From assembly GCF_900187995.1 (NCBI RefSeq), contig NZ_FZNZ01000025.1:1-63449 (forward strand): a stretch of 63,449 bases of DNA, read 5' to 3'. This DNA comes from Prevotella jejuni (GTDB lineage Bacteria; Bacteroidota; Bacteroidia; Bacteroidales; Bacteroidaceae). Below the pieces are notes generated by a model, which had not been told where the DNA came from, did not search any database, and saw only the letters and a list, made by a program, of their open reading frames with translations. Positions 45,859-56,900 of this stretch are shown piece by piece; within the stretch, counting starts at the first letter, position 1; each line of letters starts with the position of its first letter. The position numbers and the translations under genes are program-made.

Positions 45859-46791
45859 ATGATAAAGAAAACTCTATGCTTCAGCAATCCAATCTACTTA
45901 AGTTTACGAAATGCACAATTAGTTCTGCATCTACCAGAAGTAGAAAATAACAAAACATTGCCTGAGGCTATAAAAAAAGAAGCAGAGCGCACCATCCCGA
46001 TAGAAGATATCGGGGTGGTGATCCTTGACAACAGGCGTATTACCATAACCTCTGGAGCTATGGAAACTTTGCTTGAAAACAACTGTGCAGTCATCACTTG
46101 TAACCAAAAGAGTATGCCTGTAGGATTACTCCTGCCACTATGTGGTAATACTACACAAAATGAACGCTTTCGCTCTCAGTTAGAAGCGTCTTTACCTTTA
46201 CGGAAACAGCTTTGGCAACAGACAATAAAACAAAAAATCCTTAATCAAGAGTATGTGCTACGGACAAATACAGATAAGGAAACCAATTGTATGCGTGTAT
46301 GGTCTAATGATGTACGTAGTGGAGACCCTGATAACCTTGAAGCAAGAGCTGCTGCTTATTATTGGAGAAACGTCTTTACAACATATCCGAACTTTGTAAG
46401 AGACAGAGAAGGAGTCCCTCCTAATAACCTCTTAAATTATGGTTATGCTATTCTTCGTGCCATAATAGCACGAGCATTAGTAGGAAGTGGTTTGCTGCCA
46501 ACCTTAGGAATCCATCATCATAATAGGTATAACGCCTATTGTCTTGCTGATGATATTATGGAACCCTATCGCCCTTATGTTGATCAATTAGTGTTAGATA
46601 TCATTCAATGCAACTTAGAAATATCTGATATCACACGAGATTTAAAAATGCAACTTCTCGGTATTCCAATGTTAGATGTAGTAATAAATGGTAAGCGCAG
46701 TCCTTTAATGATTGCAGCCCAACAAACTACAGCCTCACTTGCAAAATGTTTTGCAGGGGAATGTAAACGCATTAGTTACCCAGAAATGTAA
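45859..46791 (+). CDS. cas1: Cas1 integrase
   Basis: 310 residues from the ATG at 45859, 12 bases after the cas9 stop; an in-frame TTG at 45853 would add only two residues. Starts IKKTLCFSNPIYLSLRNAQL, as type II Cas1 proteins do. Catalytic metal ligands: Glu161 (NLEARAAAYYW), the His cluster 219-221 (GIHHHNRYNAYCLADDIMEP) and Asp231/232. Integrates new spacers with Cas2. Confidence 0.96.
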   Translation: MIKKTLCFSNPIYLSLRNAQLVLHLPEVENNKTLPEAIKKEAERTIPIEDIGVVILDNRRITITSGAMETLLENNCAVITCNQKSMPVGLLLPLCGNTTQNERFRSQLEASLPLRKQLWQQTIKQKILNQEYVLRTNTDKETNCMRVWSNDVRSGDPDNLEARAAAYYWRNVFTTYPNFVRDREGVPPNNLLNYGYAILRAIIARALVGSGLLPTLGIHHHNRYNAYCLADDIMEPYRPYVDQLVLDIIQCNLEISDITRDLKMQLLGIPMLDVVINGKRSPLMIAAQQTTASLAKCFAGECKRISYPEM

Positions 46792-47138
<347 letters not shown>

Positions 47139-47139
<1 letters not shown>

Positions 47140-47190
47140 AACAGCCCAATATCATTAAAAAAGAAGAAAGGAAATAGATAATTCATAGTA
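47139..47190 (+). repeat. Degraded copy of the ACAGCCCAATAT element
   Basis: AAACAGCCCAATAT followed by ATTAAAAAAGAAGAAAGG matches the left arm and the inner right part of the inverted repeat at 1622-1700, with the loop and right end lost. It starts right at the cas2 stop. Confidence 0.55.
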
Positions 47191-47219
47191 TCAAAACAAT
47201 GAAATTAATTTTGATTACT

Positions 47220-47304
47220 TTTGCTGTCATTTTAACATTCGCTTCTAACTCATTGTAATCAAGGAATTTATTCATGGAGGAGAAATGACAAGAATGACAG
47301 CAAA
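47220..47304 (-). repeat. Small inverted-repeat element GCTGTCAT, copy 2
   Basis: 85 bases, bounded by TTTGCTGTCATT and AATGACAGCAAA. Read on the minus strand it aligns with 33445-33528 over its length, including TGTCAT just inside the left end and TGTTAAAAATGACAGC-like text at the right end. Confidence 0.7.
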
Positions 47305-47419
47305 ATTGATTATATAAAAATTTGCATACTTATAGTGTGCTAAGAGACACACAGAAAAAAAATTATAAATCATAGCACCCTCATATTTACTCTACAAGGC
47401 TTTTCGTTGAAACATCATT

Positions 47420-47977
47420 TCTTTCCATTTGGAAAAATAATCTTAGCTTTGAAAGAATTGCTGATACAGATTACGAGATGACTACAGATTATGGAGTTGT
47501 ACACGTAGAAAACATTCTCTTCCATAAGCATACAAAGGAAAAAAGATATCTACCATAAAACAAGAAAAATCACATATCAGAATAAGACCAAGAAAGGGAA
47601 AATCAGATTATATATCTCTGCTGACCAATGATTATCAGATGGCGGCAGAAGATATAATAGCTATCTATAAGAAACGATGGCTAATAGAGAACTTATTTAA
47701 GCAATTAAAACAGAATTTTCCTCTAAGATACTTCTATGGAGAGAGGGCGAATGCTATAAAAATACAAATATGGATTACACTTATAGCCAATCTGTTTATA
47801 ACACTTGTGAAGAATAAAATAAAGAGACCCTGGAGCTTCTCAGGCTTGGCTACAATGATAAGAATTCTACTTATGAGTTATGTATCAATACAAAGTTTCT
47901 TTGAGCAGCAACATAGAGATTGGGAAAGATTGATTACCCAGGTAAAAGCCCCGCCAGAAGAGCTGTCATTGGTCTAG
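47420..47977 (+). pseudogene. IS4-family transposase remnant
   Basis: The intact part (47639-47977, open further upstream to a stop at 47525) encodes the C-terminal end of an IS4-type transposase. It keeps the YREK signature: Tyr-2-Arg-3-Glu-6-Lys in YKKRWLIENLFKQLK, then IQIWITLIANLF. Upstream pieces in a different frame (DYGVVHVENILFHKH) show frameshifts, and most of the transposase, including the first two catalytic Asp residues, is missing. So it cannot transpose. It lies between cas2 and the array. Confidence 0.82.
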
Positions 47978-48106
47978 GGGGGGGTATTTGAAATTAGAAC
48001 TAATCATGAGTATTTCAGCAGGGTTGGGAGAGAATATTGCAGCATATAGTGGTTTTATCGGACAGCAATATATTACAATACAGTCGCTTTAATCAATATA
48101 CAATAC

Positions 48107-48137
48107 AAAAAATCCCATTCAAAAGGAATGGGATTTT
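48107..48137 (-). terminator. Terminator at the left end of the CRISPR array
   Basis: Stem AATCCCATTC/GAATGGGATT with a five-base loop; on the minus strand it is followed by TTTTTT. It supports minus-strand transcription of the array, ending about 100 bases past the leftmost repeat. Confidence 0.8.
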
Positions 48138-48209
48138 GAGTTGTGGATCAAAATTTATTTTTACAACAACTTTATATGTCGCTAACACACAATGCTTTAC
48201 CACATATCA

Positions 48210-51200
48210 GTTGTTATTGATACCACAAAGGTAAGACTTTTCAAGCAAATCACAACGTATGGGGAGTGGTTATTCCCATCTACGCGTTGTTATTGATACC
48301 ACAAAGGTAAGACTTTTCAAGCAAATCACAACATGTCTGGCCGTCCTCTGCCGAACGACATTGTTGTTATTGATACCACAAAGGTAAGACTTTTCAAGCA
48401 AATCACAACTTTCACAAAAAGAGTCCCACCGATAGCAGGGTTGTTATTGATACCACAAAGGTAAGACTTTTCAAGCAAATCACAACTTACATCTTCCTCG
48501 GTGGTGTTATCAGTCCGTTGTTATTGATACCACAAAGGTAAGACTTTTCAAGCAAATCACAACAATGAGGACAATACCGTTCAGACTACTCCTGTTGTTA
48601 TTGATACCACAAAGGTAAGACTTTTCAAGCAAATCACAACAGTTTGTGCAAGAAAAAAGCGTATTATTTGTTGTTATTGATACCACAAAGGTAAGACTTT
48701 TCAAGCAAATCACAACAGAACCTTAATATTGAAAAAACGTAGTTCGTTGTTATTGATACCACAAAGGTAAGACTTTTCAAGCAAATCACAACTAATATTG
48801 TTACTACATTCCAGTCTGTTATGTTGTTATTGATACCACAAAGGTAAGACTTTTCAAGCAAATCACAACCCATAGCGATAGCACCTTAAAGCGTAGCGGG
48901 TTGTTATTGATACCACAAAGGTAAGACTTTTCAAGCAAATCACAACGGTTTTTGGATCTTCGACCCGAACTTTTTTGTTGTTATTGATACCACAAAGGTA
49001 AGACTTTTCAAGCAAATCACAACGTGTTTTTCAGGCATATAAATTCTTTATCTGTTGTTATTGATACCACAAAGGTAAGACTTTTCAAGCAAATCACAAC
49101 AGCGATCTTAGTACATTCAATCGCTTCATGTTGTTATTGATACCACAAAGGTAAGACTTTTCAAGCAAATCACAACCTAAAAAACATTCCTTATTTGTTA
49201 TATCTAGTTGTTATTGATACCACAAAGGTAAGACTTTTCAAGCAAATCACAACTCGCATGTGCATAAATGGTATTTACTGTAAGTTGTTATTGATACCAC
49301 AAAGGTAAGACTTTTCAAGCAAATCACAACCAGCTCTCTGTGACTGCTGGTATACTTATAGTTGTTATTGATACCACAAAGGTAAGACTTTTCAAGCAAA
49401 TCACAACATTTCCTTGCGAAGCATAACAAGGGGTATAGTTGTTATTGATACCACAAAGGTAAGACTTTTCAAGCAAATCACAACAGAGGTACTGGTCAAG
49501 CTCTCGGCTCTCGTGTTGTTATTGATACCACAAAGGTAAGACTTTTCAAGCAAATCACAACGCATGACAGCTATCTATGCAGATAGCAGCGTTGTTATTG
49601 ATACCACAAAGGTAAGACTTTTCAAGCAAATCACAACCATGCTATTAAGTCACCCATTGCTAGGCTAGTTGTTATTGATACCACAAAGGTAAGACTTTTC
49701 AAGCAAATCACAACACAATCAGAGACATAATACAGGGAATTTAAGTTGTTATTGATACCACAAAGGTAAGACTTTTCAAGCAAATCACAACGCATACTCA
49801 GCCTGTATGTTTGATATTGCAGTTGTTATTGATACCACAAAGGTAAGACTTTTCAAGCAAATCACAACCGCTTTGTAACTCATCCTACTCTAAGATTTGT
49901 TGTTATTGATACCACAAAGGTAAGACTTTTCAAGCAAATCACAACAAAACATCTTTGGGTACAAAAAGAGAAAGTGTTGTTATTGATACCACAAAGGTAA
50001 GACTTTTCAAGCAAATCACAACCAATTAGTCAAGATACATTTAGGGGATTCTGTTGTTATTGATACCACAAAGGTAAGACTTTTCAAGCAAATCACAACT
50101 ATGGATGATTTCCGTCAACTCGTCCGAAAGTTGTTATTGATACCACAAAGGTAAGACTTTTCAAGCAAATCACAACACTTGTGCATGGCCTGTATGAGCA
50201 AGATTAGTTGTTATTGATACCACAAAGGTAAGACTTTTCAAGCAAATCACAACATGGCTTGTATGAAGATGACTTCCATGCTAGTTGTTATTGATACCAC
50301 AAAGGTAAGACTTTTCAAGCAAATCACAACAGTCTATGACTAAGGGTGAGAGTGTTGTAGTTGTTATTGATACCACAAAGGTAAGACTTTTCAAGCAAAT
50401 CACAACTAATACTGGTGGCGCTCCCTCTGTTAATTGTTGTTATTGATACCACAAAGGTAAGACTTTTCAAGCAAATCACAACTTGCCAAGATTGGCGGAT
50501 TGATAATTGACGGTTGTTATTGATACCACAAAGGTAAGACTTTTCAAGCAAATCACAACTAAGTCAAAGTAACAAATAAAGAGTAACGAGTTGTTATTGA
50601 TACCACAAAGGTAAGACTTTTCAAGCAAATCACAACTACTTTTGCTTGACATGAAAACAATAGATTGTTGTTATTGATACCACAAAGGTAAGACTTTTCA
50701 AGCAAATCACAACTCACGAGAAGAAACACTACCATCTGTTAAGGTTGTTATTGATACCACAAAGGTAAGACTTTTCAAGCAAATCACAACTCGATAGAAG
50801 TGAGAGTTTTAAGAGTAGAGGTTGTTATTGATACCACAAAGGTAAGACTTTTCAAGCAAATCACAACTATCGCAAAGTAGTTTCACGCTGTTTTGCAGTT
50901 GTTATTGATACCACAAAGGTAAGACTTTTCAAGCAAATCACAACAAGCATTCGCTACTGATGCTTCTGTACGTGTTGTTATTGATACCACAAAGGTAAGA
51001 CTTTTCAAGCAAATCACAACAAGGGTCTTCTTCGCAAGTGCATCCTTCAAGTTGTTATTGATACCACAAAGGTAAGACTTTTCAAGCAAATCACAACATT
51101 CTGAAAGAAGATTAGATAAACAACCAGGTTGTTATTGATACCACAAAGGTAAGACTTTTCAAGCAAATCACAACACTCTGGTGCTAAAGTAGCTGCTAAT

Positions 51201-51557
51201 AGTGTTGTTATTGATACCACAAAGGTAAGACTTTTCAAGCAAATCACAACCTGCTGACGCTCAAGATGACTTCATGAGTGTTGTTATTGATACCACAAAG
51301 GTAAGACTTTTCAAGCAAATCACAACAACGGCACAGGTCAAGCACTTGGTTCTCGTGTTGTTATTGATACCACAAAGGTAAGACTTTTCAAGCAAATCAC
51401 AACAAATTCCTGTTCTGTTTGAGTATCACCGCAGTTGTTATTGATACCACAAAGGTAAGACTTTTCAAGCAAATCACAACTCTTCGTCGTCGTCAGCTAA
51501 CTGTTGTCCCGTTGTTATTGATACCACAAAGGTAAAACTTTTCAAGCAAATCACAAC
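48210..51557 (-). CRISPR. Type II-C CRISPR array: 44 repeats, 43 spacers
   Basis: Forty-four 47-bp repeats starting at 48210, 48286, 48363 and so on to 51511, spaced 76-77 bases. Spacers: 33 of 30 nt and 10 of 29 nt. All repeats are identical except the rightmost (51511), which has one G-to-A change. The crRNA strand is the minus strand: there the repeat begins GTTGTGATTTGCTTGAAAAG, which pairs with the tracrRNA, and a terminator follows the left end. All spacers look distinct, but two pairs are related (see findings). Confidence 0.98.
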
Positions 51558-51591
51558 TTATCATTTATTATACTTTCTCGTCACAATGGGG

Positions 51592-51634
51592 ATTGCTATT
51601 AATACCACAAAAATGGTATTTTTCGATAAAAAGG
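51592..51634 (-). repeat. Degenerate CRISPR repeat at right end
   Basis: ATTGCTATTAATACCACAAA followed by diverged text (TTTTTCGATAAA) aligns with the repeat with many changes. It is separated from the last good repeat by a 33-34-base AT-rich stretch that may be a decayed spacer. It has lost the exact TACCTTTG box. Confidence 0.8.
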
Positions 51635-51675
51635 ACTATTTATAATAGTTTTTGTAATAATTACAAGGGATATTC

Positions 51676-51706
51676 TTTGCCGTTTACGGGGAATTATATA
51701 TCTTTG
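51676..51706 (+). promoter_or_regulatory. Promoter to the right of the array
   Basis: TTTG (51676-51679), 19 bases, TATCTTTG (51699-51706), reading rightwards. The next gene starts about 420 bases later, so the transcript would have a long leader made mainly of 22-bp repeats. Confidence 0.65.
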
Positions 51707-51872
51707 CCGACGATTTCAAAATGAGGAGTGGAAGACTACTGTTAACGAAGTTCTAAAGACAAAAGGACAAGGGGATTAATGGATAACATTCTGAGTGAGA
51801 AAACGAGTTCATTATTAGGGTAATAGTGAGCCTATCATAGGGTAAGACCATATCCAGGATGGAAGAAATTTA

Positions 51873-52026
51873 AAATCATCGTAGAGTAAAACCTGCTCAC
51901 AGTAATTAGAAAGCCTAATTAGAGTGATCAAAAGGCCTACTCATAATAGATGGGGAGTCTAATTAGAGTAAGTGAAGGGCCTACTTATCGTAAAAAAGAG
52001 GCTTAATTAGGGTAAGTGGAAGGCTT
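51873..52026. repeat. 22-bp tandem repeat, AGGCCT-ended family (about 7 units)
   Basis: Degenerate units ending in GCCT, GTCT or GCTT every 22 bases (51894, 51916, 51938, 51960, 51982, 52004, 52026). Alternate units are more alike: AATTAGAGT or AATTAGGGT begins units at 51917, 51961 and 52005, exactly 44 apart. Confidence 0.78.
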
Positions 52027-52135
52027 AAACATAGCAGATGGGAAATAAAAAAATAGTGGACAAAAAGCTAAGAACTGGCAGAGAGAAATATAAAAGAGTG
52101 TTTATTAAATTCATGATATAAATCAGTAACAGATT

Positions 52136-52723
52136 ATGAGTAAAGTTAATTTATTATTAGACTTCGTTCTAAATACCGCAGCATCGCTGAAAGGTACAGG
52201 TATTCATTTAATACGTATAGCAATCTTCATCATCTTTGTATGGATTGGTGGGTTGAAGTTTTGGAACTATGAGGCAGAGGGTATTGTGCCATTCGTGGCA
52301 AACAGTCCGTTTATGAGCTTCTTCTACACAAAGAAGGCACCAGAGTATAAGGACTACAAGCTCAAAGAAGGCGAGTTTGACAAGGTCAAACACGACTGGC
52401 ATGAAGCCAACAACACCTACACCTTCTCTCATGGTTTAGGTATTGCCATTATGTCATTTGGCATTTTGACCTTATTAGGTATCTGGTTTCCAAAGATTGG
52501 TTTCGTTGGTTCAGGACTTGTCATTCTCATGACGTTTGGCACGTTGTCCTTCCTTGTCACGACTCCCGAAGTATGGGTACCCGACTTAGGAAGTGGCGAG
52601 CACGGGTTCCCGTTACTTACAGGTGCGGGTCGTCTGGTCATCAAGGATGTATGTATTCTGGCCGGAGCGGTCGTTGTCTTGGCCGATTGTGCACAACGGA
52701 TTCTTAAAAAGAACAAGAGATAA
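52136..52723 (+). CDS. DUF417 (YkgB/RclC-like) membrane protein
   Basis: 195 residues, four membrane helices (HLIRIAIFIIFVWIGGLKFW, then about 100-120, 125-145 and 165-185). The GLKFWNYEAEGIVPFVANSPFM-type stretch is diagnostic for DUF417. The E. coli relative RclC belongs to the reactive-chlorine response, and others are linked to redox stress; here no partner gene is adjacent. Closed by a strong terminator. Confidence 0.85.
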   Translation: MSKVNLLLDFVLNTAASLKGTGIHLIRIAIFIIFVWIGGLKFWNYEAEGIVPFVANSPFMSFFYTKKAPEYKDYKLKEGEFDKVKHDWHEANNTYTFSHGLGIAIMSFGILTLLGIWFPKIGFVGSGLVILMTFGTLSFLVTTPEVWVPDLGSGEHGFPLLTGAGRLVIKDVCILAGAVVVLADCAQRILKKNKR

Positions 52724-52741
52724 AACGATTAAAACGACGAG

Positions 52742-52769
52742 GGGGATGTGGCGACACATCCCCTTTTTT
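52742..52769 (+). terminator. Terminator after DUF417 gene
   Basis: GGGGATGTG-GCGA-CACATCCCC followed by TTTTTT. Confidence 0.93.
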
Positions 52770-53170
52770 CGTCTCTCTCGTTAAACACGTCGGCTACTGT
52801 TCAGTAACTTTTATCGCAGAAAAAACATTACACATTATATCGTCTTACCATGATATACACTATTAATGTATCCGTCTTTCTCCCTTCCCCGACCTACGCA
52901 TATAACAGAAAGAACGTTTCCCCTGCCCATAAACTGAATATTTACACCACGACAAGAGGGTCAGTCTTTCGCAAGATGGTCCTAAAATAATCCTTTCGTA
53001 ACCCCCTTTCTCTATCATACGGAGCCTCAACATCATGTGTACAAATCCTCTACACAACATTTGAAAGCGGTAAAAAACACTCACAGATAAGCCTTTCAAG
53101 GGTCCATCCAACCATTCGAATAATGTTTCAAGCATCCCATTACACATCTCGGAGAACACCAATAAAACCA
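52770..53170. other. Intergenic stretch, nothing recognised
   Basis: Roughly 400 bases between the DUF417 terminator and the compound repeat. A minus-strand open frame (52863-53171) has no signal, family or promoter and looks accidental. Confidence 0.4.
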
Positions 53171-53790
53171 TGAAAAAACGTTACATAACACCGAGTTAAA
53201 CACCCTCTACGCAAGGGTATAACCTCCCCTATCACCGATATCATAACCTACAAGTAATCAACACATTACAGACAGCATTCGAGAAGATGCCCTTCTTGCC
53301 TCAAGAAGGGCCTTCTCTGCATGCAAGAAGGGCATGTTCTCGAACGTAGAAGGGCCTCTTCTGCCACCTTAAAGAGCATGTACTATGAATAAGAGGGGCG
53401 AAAAATGTTGACAAGGGGAGAAGGTGGATGTGGGGACCTCCCCCAACCCCTCCGAAGGAGGGGAGCCCAACCCTGCCATGAGAAAGTACACGATATTTGT
53501 TTTTGTGGGTATGAAATATGCTGTTACTTACAAGCTGCTTTAAGACTCAATACTAAACAACTTGTATCCACATAACCTTTTTATCAACACCTAACATTAA
53601 ACACCTAACACCTACGAAAGCTCTTCATCAACACCTAACATTAAACATTTAACACCCACAAAAGCACTTCATCAACACCTAACATTAAACATTTAACACC
53701 CACAAAAGCACTTCATCAACACCTAACATTAAACACCTAACACCCAACACATCAACATCTAACACCCACCCCATCATCACCTACCATCCA
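53171..53790. repeat. Compound intergenic repeat element, copy 2
   Basis: Same modules as 30988-31470 in the same order: lead-in ending ATTACAGACAGCA; six 22-bp units (53281-53412), most starting AAGAAGGGC; GCGAAAAATGTTGACA; hairpin CCCCTCC/GGAGGGG (about 53449-53470); then 44-bp units starting CTTCATCAACACC at 53623, 53667 and 53711. Confidence 0.82.
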
Positions 53791-53874
53791 AGAAAACATC
53801 CAATAACACTCTCTCAGACGCCACTTTTCTTCAAACAATATATGATAACAGCATCTATTCTCAGAGTAATTCGC

Positions 53875-53882
53875 TATCTTTG
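53875..53882 (+). promoter_or_regulatory. -7 box of propeller-sensor gene
   Basis: TATCTTTG, 18 bases before the ATG at 53901. An upstream in-frame start inside this box (53880) is therefore rejected. Confidence 0.6.
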
Positions 53883-53900
53883 CAGACAAAGTTGAATCCA

Positions 53901-56900
53901 ATGACTACGGAATACAATATACAGGCAAAGGTGCATCTTCTTGTCAGTTGGCTCTGTTTGATACTACTATTCGTTATCACAGGCTGCAAGGAGACAGCCC
54001 CTTCACGGTCGTTATCAGAGCGGGAGTTCCACTATGCCGACCGTTTGTCTGCATTGTCTATAGACAAGACTGGCTATTGGATTGGCGGAGAGACGGGTGT
54101 TATATGGCATATCAATGGAGACGAAAGGAAACGTTATTACACAGGGCTCGACCGCATCTATGACGTAGCACGCGACCCTTCGCATCCTAATCAGATTTGG
54201 ATTGCATCACGTAATGCCGGTCTGCAGTTATGGAATATAGCAACCGACACACTCCTCCATCAGCTTGCCTACGACATTCCTGGCAAGGGTAGCCGTTATT
54301 CTCCCTACGATATAACGATAACAGCCAAGCACCTCTATGTCGCTACGTCACAAGGTCTTTTCTCCATGCCTATCAGTCAGCCGCAGCAAGGACTGACCCT
54401 ACTCTATCCTATCAAAGCGGCGTCAGCAACCCAGTGTTGCGAACCCTTCTTGGTCAACAATCTCTGCCCCATTGATGACAAGTGGCTCTTTGCTGCCACA
54501 CAGGCCGGAGTAATAAGCATAAACCTACACACGCAGAAGACAGAACTACGTCATAAAGGTGAGAATATACGCAAGGTAGCCTTCTATGACGGTCACCTCT
54601 GTATTCTTTCTGACAATCAACTAACGATAGAAAACATCAACGGAGCTGACAGCAAGCACTTTCCACTGCCCCAGTCGGTGCTATCCTTTTATAAAGCAGG
54701 CTCGACCTACTATTTCATTACATCATCGAGAATACTCTTATCCGACAATTTAGAGCGTTTTGTCAGTATTCCTCTCCGCAATAATGTACCCGACAATCCA
54801 CATCGGATAGCCATTGCCGACGATGGAAACGGCTTCTCCATCCTCCTTACAAAGAACGCTCTATGGCGCATCCCTCACCATCTTGGCATCTTCAACGCCA
54901 ACCCTCCAGTTGTTGCAGCATGTAGGATGGGTAATGACCTCATCTATGTAAACAACCAACACGAGCTGTTTCGCCAGAAAGCCGACGAACTCATAGCCAA
55001 GAAGGTATATGACTTTGAAGACGACGAGTTGCCAAAAGAGATGTTTGCCGATGGCGAAGACATCTATTACTATACGGCTAATAATCAGGTGTTCAGGCTC
55101 AACATTGGCGAACAATACCTTATCAACCAGCTCTTCAAGCGTCCACAACTACTGACACAACCAAGGACACGTATCACCTCGATGGCCCTTCTATCCCATG
55201 AAAACAAACTACTACTCGGTGTGCAAGACTATCTGCTGTCAGTAGACTGCCGTAATGGGAAGACAGACACGGTGAAGTCGATGAATAACAGGTATATTAC
55301 AGCCTTCCATCAAAGCCAAGAAAGTGGCAAGATATACATCTCGACCCTTAATCATGGTGTGTTTGTCAGCAAGGGAAAGCAGGTGGAACGCATCGCAGGA
55401 ACCGAGCACATGGTGTTTGTCAATAGTCTCTGCACCTACAATTCGCCACGCCCTCGCCTACTCCTCCTCACCAATCACTATCTTCAAATACAAGGAGCTG
55501 ACTCCATTCGGACCGATGGAAGCAATCAAATCTTTTGTATCAATGACAGTATTGTCTATACGATACCAGAGATGGGGATACATAAATACAAGATAAAAAA
55601 CAACCGACTCTACGATTGTGGTAGTTTCTTTGATGACATACACTTCAATGCTCAGGCCGCTTTCAGCCTTAACAACACGCTCTACATTGGTTCTGACCTT
55701 GGCGTGATACTGTTGACTCCAGGCAAAGAGGAGGCTGCCAAGTGGGTTACCTTTGATAATAAAGCCCCCAGCCTACAACTTATTGGTATCATCCTCTTCA
55801 CGATGATGAGCATAATAGGTATCATTCTCTTCAGCTATCGTAGGCACAAGACACTGACTTACAGGCAACTCCAGCTAAGCAAGGACGACCTTCGCCATCG
55901 CTTAGAAGCGTTGGCAGGCCTAAAAGACAGACTGACAGAGAACGAACAAAACACACTTGAAGCTATTAGCAATGAGATAGAAACGATTAATATCAGTTCT
56001 CAAAGTCTGCGAGCTAACAATGAGCTGTTCGCCAACCTGTCGGCCCGCATTGCCCGACTAAACCGTGACACAGCCTTCCAGATGGTGAAGTTTCTTAACG
56101 AACAGATCGACCGCATCCAACAATACGAGGTGTATGAATGTAGCCAGATGATACACGACTCGGAAGAAGCACGTAGCACAGATAACATCGAAATCATCAT
56201 CGAACAATGCAAGAAGAACGAGGTGTGGCTCAATCATATACAAGAGATTAAGGAGCGACTCGATAAGTTCTATCGGTCGACCGAAGGCACGCTCGTCCTC
56301 AGCGGACTGAACGATGGCATGAGAGAAAGGCTGCAACATATACAAGAAGCAACCAAACAACTGACGATAGCCGAGGTCTATTCAGACTTTATCGTGGTCA
56401 AGGAACAATACGAAAACATCTTTACTCCGAAGGGGTTAAAGGTTATTTGCGATTATATCTCAGCCAGTATCGTGCAATTGCAACGGCTGAAAGGCTACGA
56501 AGAGATGGCAGAAAGCCTATTAAACGAACTGCAAACAATAGAGAAAGATATCGACAATCGTGACCGTATCGTACTATTGCGTCTGTTGCAAACTATCGAC
56601 AATCGCATCACACAAATCAAGTACTTAAATACGCTCCAACAGCTGATAGAAGAATATACCACCATACACGACAATATAAAAAAGGAGAATGAAGAGCGGA
56701 GAATGAAGAAGTTTCATTCAAAACTCTTTGCTGACATCGACTCTGCTACACGTGATGTCACAGACCAGATAGCGCAAATATCAGAGCAATTCTTCATTAG
56801 CTTTGCCACAACAGACAAAGAAGTGTGCCAAGAGATATTCCACTTTACGAGCGTAAACAGCCAGCAAGTGCGTGTACTCATCCTGCTGCTTGCCATGCCA

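Noticed and set aside
48107..48137. Hairpin left of the array as a tracrRNA
   Set aside because: It has no anti-repeat. It is a terminator for the minus-strand array; the tracrRNA with anti-repeat is upstream of cas9.
48510..51247. Several minus-strand open frames reading LEKSYLCGINNN or CDLLEKSYLCG repeats
   Set aside because: They are translations of the CRISPR repeat and spacers, not genes.
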